NCBI GenBank assembly: GCA_026388345.1
Contig: JAPLJY010000077.1
Coordinates: 1 to 30,799, forward strand
DNA from: Deltaproteobacteria bacterium
Lineage (GTDB): Bacteria > Desulfobacterota > Syntrophia > Syntrophales > UBA5619
Direction: 5' to 3'
Length of the DNA: 30,799 bases
Shown here one piece after another: positions 25,081 to 30,799 of the stretch. How positions within the stretch are numbered: position 1 is the first letter of the stretch; each line of letters opens with the position of its first letter. The notes below the pieces were generated by a model, which saw only the letters and a list, made by a program, of their open reading frames with translations, ran no database searches and was not told the origin of the DNA. A program made the translations under genes and the position numbers.

Positions 25081-26253
25081 ATGACGGAATACGACTACTG
25101 GAAAATTTTCCCACGCATGCCCAAGAAGGTGACCATCGGCGACATTACCATCCGGGACGGATTCCAGCATGAGGAGAAGACCATCTCCACTGCGGCCAAG
25201 ATCTTCTACGGCGAGGAGATGATCCTCGCGGGATGCCGGGAGATCGAGCTGACGAACCTCGGCAATCCCGAGGGGATTCCACAGTTCCGCGATGCCGAGC
25301 AGGTTCTGGGGTACTTTCGGGGGGATCGTTTCAAGAAGAACTGCGAACGCCGGGGCATCAATCCGGCGGACATCACCTTTACCGCCGTGCCCCTCCGGGA
25401 AAAGGCCGTGGACACGGCCATTGAGCTCCGCAAGCGGGGCATAGGCCCGGATCGGATTCTGATGATGGTTTCTACGGACCCCGAGCATCATTATGCCAAT
25501 TCCGGTACAACCCTCTCACAGTACTGGAAAGAGGTGGAGCGGTGCATTCAAAAGGCCGGCGACGTCGGGATCAGAATGAACGGCACAGTGAGCACCATCT
25601 GGGGGAGCCCGATCACAGGCGCGACACGGCTGGAGGACGCCGTGGAGTTCACAAAGCGCTTCCTGGAACTCGGCGCCCGCGACATCGAGCATGCCGACCA
25701 CGACGGCTCCGCCTCGCCGGCCCAGGTTTACCGGTACTACTCCATGATCCTGGACGCGATTCCCTGCCCGGAGGTCCATTTGGCCCATTTCCATGAGACG
25801 AAGCGCATCGCCCCGGCATCGGTTCTGGCAGCCTTGCAGGCGGGCATCTGTCGTTTCGAGGCTACCCTGGGCGGTCTGGGCGGCCAGCCGGCCAACTTTC
25901 TCGACGACTGCCCCGTACGCGGGACGGGGGAGTATTATTACCGGGATCCCCGTTACGTGGGTCTCGTCACCATGGAGGACCTTCTCGTGATGATCGACGA
26001 GATGGGCATCGAACATGGGTACAATGTGGATCGGGTCCTCTGGTTGGGGCGCCAGATGGAGAAGACCATCGGCCGGCGCCTCCGTTCCGAGGCCATCTGC
26101 AACGGACGGACGGCCCGCGAAGGCCACCCGGAGTTCGCCCGGCCGGGGCTGATGAAACTCATTCAGAAGGCCGGAGAAGAACCGGGACGGTTGATCCCCA
26201 GGGATTGGGCGCCCGAGGCTGTACTGCCCGAACGGCTCCGGCCGAAGGCATGA
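25081..26253 (+). CDS. HMG-CoA-lyase-like (DRE-TIM) enzyme
   Basis: A 390-residue TIM-barrel enzyme. The signature is KVTIGDITIRDGFQHEE (R-D-G-x-Q, Arg25/Asp26/Gln29), and the metal-binding HxH is LAHFHETK (His236, His238). The C-terminal part FEATLGGLGGQPANF and VTMEDLLVMIDEMGIEHGYN follow the HMG-CoA lyase plan, but Gln replaces the catalytic-loop Cys of the usual GLGGCP. It is therefore a DRE-TIM lyase or acyl transferase (pyruvate carboxyltransferase domain) of uncertain substrate, not a safe HMG-CoA lyase. GGGAGGGG lies upstream. It is a single-gene unit ahead of tRNA-Ala. Confidence 0.82.
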   Translation: MTEYDYWKIFPRMPKKVTIGDITIRDGFQHEEKTISTAAKIFYGEEMILAGCREIELTNLGNPEGIPQFRDAEQVLGYFRGDRFKKNCERRGINPADITFTAVPLREKAVDTAIELRKRGIGPDRILMMVSTDPEHHYANSGTTLSQYWKEVERCIQKAGDVGIRMNGTVSTIWGSPITGATRLEDAVEFTKRFLELGARDIEHADHDGSASPAQVYRYYSMILDAIPCPEVHLAHFHETKRIAPASVLAALQAGICRFEATLGGLGGQPANFLDDCPVRGTGEYYYRDPRYVGLVTMEDLLVMIDEMGIEHGYNVDRVLWLGRQMEKTIGRRLRSEAICNGRTAREGHPEFARPGLMKLIQKAGEEPGRLIPRDWAPEAVLPERLRPKA

Positions 26254-26295
26254 CGCCGGTCAACGATGTCATTTCGGACCTTCTCCAACTATCTC

Positions 26296-26323
26296 TTGAC
26301 AGGCTTCGGACGAATCATATATA
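26296..26323 (+). promoter_or_regulatory. Promoter of tRNA-Ala
   Basis: TTGACA (26296-26301) and TATATA (26318-26323) are 16 nt apart; an alternative -10, TATACT, is at 26322. A GC-rich discriminator follows and the tRNA starts about 50 nt downstream. Confidence 0.65.
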
Positions 26324-26378
26324 TACTCCGCCCGAAGCTGCGAGGGGAACTCGTTACCACGCCACTTGCATAGAAAAT

Positions 26379-26454
26379 GGGGATGTAGCTCAGCTGGGAG
26401 AGCGCGGCGTTCGCAACGCCGAGGCCAGGGGTTCGATCCCCCTCATCTCCACCA
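26379..26454 (+). tRNA. tRNA-Ala (anticodon CGC)
   Basis: A 76-nt cloverleaf with an encoded CCA. The acceptor stem GGGGATG / CATCTCC contains the G3-U70 wobble pair that marks tRNA-Ala. The D-stem is GCTC/GAGC, the anticodon stem CGGCG/CGCCG with loop TTCGCAA (anticodon CGC), and the T-arm AGGGG-TTCGATC-CCCCT. It reads GCG codons. Confidence 0.96.
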
Positions 26455-26493
26455 GGAAACCGAAACCATTGAGGTTTTGCTGAAAGCGCCAAG

Positions 26494-26539
26494 TTCCGGC
26501 TCCGGGTTGTACACAGCCTTGTACACACCGGAGCTGGAA
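26494..26539. repeat. Imperfect inverted repeat downstream of tRNA-Ala
   Basis: Two 20-nt arms (26494-26513 and 26520-26539) match at 17 of 20 positions around CAGCCT, with TTCC-x-GCTCCGG and TGTACA in both. It could be the tRNA terminator hairpin (no T-run follows) or the end of a mobile element. Confidence 0.6.
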
Positions 26540-26552
26540 CCATGGCAAAACG

Positions 26553-26633
26553 ATCTATAGCGACCTATTCTTTTCCACCTACCACAATCACCGCACCTCT
26601 ACTTTGGGATGCGGTTGCCCAACGCACTTCAAG
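26553..26633 (+). pseudogene. Possible IS3-family transposase C-terminal remnant
   Basis: A 27-residue frame reads IYSDLFFSTYHNHRTSTLG and then CGCPTHFK. The spacing R-x-S-x-L-G-x-x-x-P-x-x-F equals the conserved end of IS3-type transposases (R-H-S-x-L-G-Y-x-S-P-x-x-F), and the hydrophobic pattern before it also fits. The catalytic DDE part is absent. This is a short match made by eye and may be chance. Confidence 0.35.
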
Positions 26634-26746
26634 CCGTCATATCCAGAAAGGAAATCAAGTATAGCCTATGGACATCCTCATCAGAATCTTCATGTACCCC
26701 TTGATCGTGTTCTCGTTCAGGCAAACGCGTCCGTCTTTTTTCAGGG

Positions 26747-26893
26747 TATTACTCCGGCAATAATATATCTCAATGTCGTCATTCCCGCCCCCGCTATCGC
26801 GAGGGTAAACTCCAGCGGAAATCCAGAATTGGACTGGATGCCGGATCAAGTCCGGCATGACAACCTTTGATATGTTTACTTGCCGGAGTAATA
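26747..26893. mobile_element. MITE-like 147-bp repeat with terminal inverted repeats
   Basis: Perfect 14-nt terminal inverted repeats TATTACTCCGGCAA (26747-26760) and TTGCCGGAGTAATA (26880-26893). The inside carries a second, shorter inverted structure: CGTCATTCCCGC near 26776 faces GTCCGGCATGAC near 26850, a motif type common in dispersed proteobacterial repeats. There is no open frame, so it is non-autonomous if mobile. Confidence 0.65.
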
Positions 26894-27051
26894 ATTAGTC
26901 CCGTTTTGGCAACCGATGACAACGGTATCCATTACAAAAGTTGATGACCTGTACCAAGGTACAATAGACTATGAAAAAAAATGATGTAGTTTACCGCCAC
27001 GGGAAAAGGAAAAAATTATAAAAAAATAACCTGATATAAGGAGGCTTCACC

Positions 27052-30000
27052 ATGGCAAAGATCGCAAAGGCAGCAGGAACCGAGAACCATGCCGTCGGAA
27101 AGGTTTTCATCCTTTACGGAACGGTGAAAGCCGTATCGCCCGATGGAACGATGCGCGTTCTGGCGCCCAACAGCCCCGTTTATGCCAATGAACACATCAT
27201 CACCGGGAGCGACGGCAGCGTCTCCATCCAGTTTGATGGGCCTCCCGTGACACAGTTGGATCTCGGCAGAATGACGGAGATTGTTATTGATCAAGATGTC
27301 TATGCCGGCGTCACACCCGAAGTGGTTTCGGAAGCTGCGGCCCAGGCTGAACAGGTTCAGGAATCCCTCTTGCAGGGGGATCAGCCGATAGACCTGGAGG
27401 CTACTGCCGCGGGCGGTACCACAGGGGCGGGCGGCGGCCATCCTGTTGTCAATTTTGCTCTGGACGGCAACGAGGGCGATATTACAAGCGGTGCGGGCAC
27501 GACAGGCATCGATTTCTCCACCGCAGGCACATCAGGCAGTGCTTTCAACAGCGCGCCGGTGGTAGCGGCCACCGATGTCACCGGCGGCGTGACCGAAATG
27601 ATCACGCCGGTGGGCGACCTGACCGACAGCGGCACGATCGCCTTCACGGATGTGGACCTGGCCGACAGCCACAGCATCACGACCATCATCCCCTCTACGG
27701 GTGCGCTGGGCTACCTGACTGCCGGCGTGACCAGCGACACCACAGGCGTCGGAACGGGCGGCGTGATCACCTGGAACTACAGTGTGGCGGCCTCTGCGGT
27801 GGAATACCTGGGTGCGGATGAGACCAAGGTTGAGACCTTCACCATCACCTTGAATGACGGCAACGGCGGCGCAGTGGATCGAACCATTGAAATCACGATC
27901 CAGGGCACCAACGACGGCGTGACGATCACCAGCGGCGAGCAGGCCGACACGGTGACCGAAGACGCGGACACCACACTGGCAACAGATGACTCGCTGGCGG
28001 CGAGCGGCACGATCACGTTCAACGACGTGGACCTGACCGACACGCACGAGGCGGCCGTGACCGCGAGCCCGGCGACGACGCTGGGGACGTTTGCGCTGAA
28101 TCCGGTGAGTGAGAGCGCGACGACCGAGCCAGGCACGGTGGGCTGGACCTACACCCTGGATAACGCTGCGGCGCAGTACCTTGGCGCCGATGAAAGCGTG
28201 ACCGAGGTCTACACCGTCACGGTGACGGACGAAGCCGGCGCGATCAACACGCAGGACGTGACGATCACGATTCAGGGCACGAACGACGGCGTGACGATCA
28301 TCGCGGCCGACACCGATAGTGTTGGCGCGGTGACGGAAGACGGCGATTCGACAGACGAAGGACACCATGAAGGGCACCATGAAGGACACCACGAAGGACA
28401 CGATTCGGATCATTCGACCATAACGGCGGCGGGCACGATCGCCTTCAACGATGTCGACCTGACCGACCTGCACACCGCCGGGTTCGTGGCAGCGGCGGGC
28501 AACACCACGACGCTGGGCACGTTTGCACTGGGCAGTGTGAGCGAGAGCGCGACGACCGAGCCGGGGTCGGTGGGCTGGACCTACACCCTGGATAACGCCG
28601 CCGCGCAGTACCTGGCTGCCGATGAGACGGTGACAGAGACATTTACCGTCACGGTGACGGACGAAGCCGGTGCGACGGCGACCCAGGACATCACGATCAC
28701 GATTACCGGTACGAACGATGCGCCGATCATTGGATCGGGGAGCTTCTCTGGCGGCGTCACGGAGATTGCCGACTTGGCCATTGGCGAGAACGCCACGACT
28801 CTGACGACGAGCGGCTCGTTTGCGGTCACCGATGTCGATCTTAGGGATGTTCAAAGCGTCAGCGCCAAGGCGGTCGGCGAGCACCACGATCACTACCTGG
28901 GCATCTTTACGCCCTCGGTTACCGATAACACGATCGGCGACGGAGCCGGCACGATTGGTTGGACATTTACGGTTGCCGACAGCGCGGTGGATTACCTGGC
29001 CAAGGGTCAGACCCTGACCCAGAGTTACGAGGTCAAGGTTAGCGACGGTCAGGGCGGGACGGATACGGAGACGGTCACGATCACGATTACCGGGACGAAT
29101 GATGCGCCGATCATTGGATCGGGGAGCTTCTCTGGCGGCGTTACGGAGATTGCCGACGGCGCCCCTGGCGAGAACCACACGAATCTGACGACAAGCGGTT
29201 CGTTTGCGGTCACCGATGTCGATCTTAGGGATGTTCAGAGCGTCAGCGCCAAGGCGGTCGGCGAGAACCACGATCACTACCTGGGCACCTTTAAGCCCAC
29301 GGTCACCGATAACACCCACGACGATGGAACCGGCACGATTGGCTGGAGCTTTAAGGTTGCCGACAGCGCGGTGGATTACTTGGTCCAAGGTCAGACCCTG
29401 ACACAGAGCTACGAAGTCAAGGTCAGCGACGGTCAGGGCGGGACGGATACGGAGACGGTAACGATCACGATTACCGGGACCAACGATGCGCCGGTGATCA
29501 GTGTGGGCCATTGTGACAGCGCCGCGGAAACGTTGGTTGAGACCAATTCGGGTCTGACCGTCAGCGACACATTGACGGTGGTCGATGCGGACCTGAGCGA
29601 TACGGTGAGTCCGACGGTGGCGTCGGTGGTGGCTTCGGGCACGACCACGGGTCTGGGTTCGGATAACGCGGCGCTGAAAGCGATGCTGACGGTGACGCCG
29701 GCCTCGATCGCCGCTGATCCGGGCGATGCGCACAACCTGCACTGGACGTTCGCCTCCGGCTCGCAGGCGTTCGACTACCTCGATGACGGCGAGAGCCTGA
29801 CGCTCACCTACAAGGTGAAAGCGACGGATGACAGTTCGACCTTCGACACGCAGGACGTGACGATCACGATTACCGGGACCAACGATGCGCCGGTGATCAG
29901 TGTGGGGGATAGCGACAGTGTGGCGGAAACGTTGGTTGAGACCAATTCGGGTCTGACCGTCAGCGACACGTTGACGGTGGTCGATGCGGACCTGAGCGAT

Positions 30001-30799
30001 TCGGTGAGTCCGACGGTGGCGTCGGTAGTGGCTTCGGGCACGACCACGGGTCTGGGTTCGGATAATGCGGCGCTGCTTGCGATGCTGGATGTGACGCCGG
30101 CCTTGATCGCGGCCAACACGGGCAGTACGCACAACCTGAACTGGGCGTTCGCCTCGGGCAGCGAGGCGTTCGACTACCTGGCCAACGGCGAGTCGCTGAC
30201 GCTCACCTACACGGTGCGCGCGACGGACGACAGTGCGGCCTTCGACGACCAGACGGTGACGATCACCATCATCGGTACCAACGATGCGCCGACGATCTCA
30301 GCAACCGATTCCTTGGGGATCACCGAAGCGGTGGATGCAAGTGCTCAGGATCTGTCCCAGGCGGGCACAGTGTCCTTCGGGGATATCGACACCACCGACG
30401 TGGTAGATATCACCTTTGCCTCCAACGGCGACATCGCCTGGAGCGGCGGTACGATTGATTCGACTCTGGCGGCACAGCTCGTTGATGGTTTCAGCACCGG
30501 CGTCATCGATGCGGATGCCCCCGGCACCACGCCTTGGGCCTACGGCGTCAACGATGCCAACCTGGATTTTCTGGCGAAGGGCGAGACGATCACCTTCTCC
30601 TACACGGTGACGGCGACCGACAGCCAGGGCGCCACGGCCACGGATGTGGTGACCTTCAACATTACCGGCACGAATGATGCGCCGACGATCTCAGCAACCG
30701 ATTCCTTGGGGATCACCGAAGCGGTGGATGCAAGTGCTCAGGATCTGTCCCAGGCGGGCACAGTGTCCTTCGGGGATATCGACACCACCGACGTGGTAG
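27052..30799 (+). CDS. LapA/BapA-like giant adhesin with retention module (3' end outside window)
   Basis: At least 1249 residues; the 3' end is missing. The start at 27052 has AAGGAGG 8 nt upstream. There is no classical signal peptide, as expected for type I (LapBCE-type) secretion. Residues 15-85 (VGKVFILYGTVKAVSPDGT, VYANEHIITGSDGSVSIQF, LDLGRMTEIVID) match the N-terminal retention module of LapA-type adhesins. T118-A-A-G121 is a di-alanine site of the LapG protease type. A Gly/Ala/Ser-rich linker follows, then at least seven beta-sandwich repeats of about 95-133 residues, each ending near TITITGTNDAP, as in VCBS/cadherin-like domains. The module would hold the protein in the outer membrane until LapG cuts it under c-di-GMP/LapD control; those genes are not in this window. 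The expected type I signal lies beyond 30799. Confidence 0.88.
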   Translation, partial: MAKIAKAAGTENHAVGKVFILYGTVKAVSPDGTMRVLAPNSPVYANEHIITGSDGSVSIQFDGPPVTQLDLGRMTEIVIDQDVYAGVTPEVVSEAAAQAEQVQESLLQGDQPIDLEATAAGGTTGAGGGHPVVNFALDGNEGDITSGAGTTGIDFSTAGTSGSAFNSAPVVAATDVTGGVTEMITPVGDLTDSGTIAFTDVDLADSHSITTIIPSTGALGYLTAGVTSDTTGVGTGGVITWNYSVAASAVEYLGADETKVETFTITLNDGNGGAVDRTIEITIQGTNDGVTITSGEQADTVTEDADTTLATDDSLAASGTITFNDVDLTDTHEAAVTASPATTLGTFALNPVSESATTEPGTVGWTYTLDNAAAQYLGADESVTEVYTVTVTDEAGAINTQDVTITIQGTNDGVTIIAADTDSVGAVTEDGDSTDEGHHEGHHEGHHEGHDSDHSTITAAGTIAFNDVDLTDLHTAGFVAAAGNTTTLGTFALGSVSESATTEPGSVGWTYTLDNAAAQYLAADETVTETFTVTVTDEAGATATQDITITITGTNDAPIIGSGSFSGGVTEIADLAIGENATTLTTSGSFAVTDVDLRDVQSVSAKAVGEHHDHYLGIFTPSVTDNTIGDGAGTIGWTFTVADSAVDYLAKGQTLTQSYEVKVSDGQGGTDTETVTITITGTNDAPIIGSGSFSGGVTEIADGAPGENHTNLTTSGSFAVTDVDLRDVQSVSAKAVGENHDHYLGTFKPTVTDNTHDDGTGTIGWSFKVADSAVDYLVQGQTLTQSYEVKVSDGQGGTDTETVTITITGTNDAPVISVGHCDSAAETLVETNSGLTVSDTLTVVDADLSDTVSPTVASVVASGTTTGLGSDNAALKAMLTVTPASIAADPGDAHNLHWTFASGSQAFDYLDDGESLTLTYKVKATDDSSTFDTQDVTITITGTNDAPVISVGDSDSVAETLVETNSGLTVSDTLTVVDADLSDSVSPTVASVVASGTTTGLGSDNAALLAMLDVTPALIAANTGSTHNLNWAFASGSEAFDYLANGESLTLTYTVRATDDSAAFDDQTVTITIIGTNDAPTISATDSLGITEAVDASAQDLSQAGTVSFGDIDTTDVVDITFASNGDIAWSGGTIDSTLAAQLVDGFSTGVIDADAPGTTPWAYGVNDANLDFLAKGETITFSYTVTATDSQGATATDVVTFNITGTNDAPTISATDSLGITEAVDASAQDLSQAGTVSFGDIDTTDVV
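28357..28404 (+). repeat. Four tandem 12-nt units coding EGHH in the adhesin
   Basis: Four 12-nt units (28357, 28369, 28381, 28393) of the type GAAGGACACCAT, coding E-G-H-H (the last E-G-H-D), set in a DEGHHEGHHEGHHEGHDSDH insert between two domains. It is a His-rich stretch suitable for binding Zn, Ni or Cu, and can change length by slippage. Confidence 0.9.
28717..29484 (+). repeat. Two near-identical 384-nt adhesin domain units
   Basis: Units at 28717-29100 and 29101-29484 (128 codons each) share long identical DNA stretches, for example from GATGCGCCGATCATTGGATC onward. Differences are scattered substitutions. This is recent duplication or ongoing gene conversion. Confidence 0.85.
29485..30282 (+). 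repeat. Two near-identical 399-nt adhesin domain units
   Basis: Units at 29485-29883 and 29884-30282 (133 codons each) start with the same GATGCGCCGGTGATCAGTGT and stay highly similar, with some divergent patches (for example 29700-29830 against 30090-30230). Confidence 0.85.
30283..30799 (+). repeat. 393-nt adhesin unit followed by an identical start of the next copy
   Basis: A 393-nt unit (131 codons) starts at 30283; the next begins at 30676 and is identical by eye for the 124 nt remaining in the window. The array continues beyond the end. Confidence 0.85.

Larger units (their letters stand above)
26455..27051. other. About 600 nt without an intact gene, between tRNA-Ala and the adhesin
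   Basis: No intact gene is supported. It holds the 26494 inverted repeat, a possible IS3 remnant, the MITE-like repeat and the adhesin leader. A weak promoter candidate for the adhesin is TTGATG (26941-26946), 18 nt, TAGACT (26965-26970), with a small palindrome GTACC-AA-GGTAC in its spacer. AAGGAGG precedes the ATG at 27052. Confidence 0.6.

Noticed and set aside
26604..26870. 88-codon plus-strand frame starting at TTG
   Set aside because: It runs through the MITE-like repeat, has no Shine-Dalgarno site and shows only a short transposase-like fragment at its start.
27532..30132. 866-codon minus-strand open frame
   Set aside because: It is antisense to the adhesin repeats and reads as repeated Arg/His-rich sequence because the DNA is repetitive; it has no start signal or domain.
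28717..30799. CRISPR-like regular repeats
   Set aside because: The periods of 384-399 nt are whole codons of one protein; there are no short repeats with unique spacers.

Overview
The window is about 31 kb of high-GC bacterial chromosome with short intergenic gaps, sigma70-like promoters and strong Shine-Dalgarno sites. The gene content fits a deltaproteobacterial, probably Syntrophia/Desulfobacterota-like anaerobe. The clues are a HesB-like selenoprotein, a stand-alone pyruvate-kinase C-terminal domain protein, a pyruvoyl arginine decarboxylase, a rubrerythrin-like protein, two PilT ATPases, a caspase-type pseudogene and a very large adhesin. The lineage is an inference from gene families; there is no rRNA or other phylogenetic marker.

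Layout. 1-2.7 kb (minus): a lipoprotein with Ig-like repeats cut by the window start, then a decayed metacaspase/DUF1566 gene. 2.8-5.1 kb (minus): a coupled GNAT/glycosyltransferase pair and an FmdB-type zinc ribbon. 5.4-8.2 kb (plus): a type IV pilus unit of two PilT-like ATPases and a receiver domain without its phospho-acceptor Asp. 8.2-9.6 kb (minus): a TPR protein and the HesB-like selenoprotein, whose in-frame UGA would normally split the gene call. 9.8-12.3 kb (plus): REP-like palindromes, the pyruvate-kinase C-terminal domain protein and an exported transglutaminase-like protein. 12.4-16.3 kb (minus): a small Cys protein, a Lys/Ala/Pro-rich histone H1-like protein, then the unit rubrerythrin-like / pdaD / nitroreductase / alpha-beta hydrolase, preceded by a cyclic-nucleotide-fold protein. 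16.5-18.6 kb (plus): a lipoprotein of unknown function, an HExxH protein and a small conserved-looking protein.

18.7-22.0 kb (minus) is a complete N-degron unit, clpS-clpA-aat, from one clear promoter. Aat adds Leu/Phe to N-termini, ClpS recognises them and ClpA unfolds the substrate for ClpP. Next come a RHH/PIN toxin-antitoxin pair (22.1-22.9 kb) and two peptidoglycan enzymes (lytic transglycosylase and L,D-transpeptidase, 22.9-24.9 kb). On the plus strand follow an HMG-CoA-lyase-like enzyme and tRNA-Ala(CGC). About 600 bp without an intact gene then holds an inverted repeat, a possible IS3-type transposase remnant and a MITE-like repeat. The window ends inside a LapA/BapA-like giant adhesin with an N-terminal retention module, a candidate LapG cleavage site (TAAG) and near-identical tandem domains of about 130 codons.

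The points most worth a second look are the selenoprotein with UGA at codon 34, the multiply broken caspase gene, the pseudo-receiver linked to the PilT pair, the adhesin's retention module with its EGHH insert, and the repeat-rich region after the tRNA. I found no CRISPR array, prophage or clearly new defence system.
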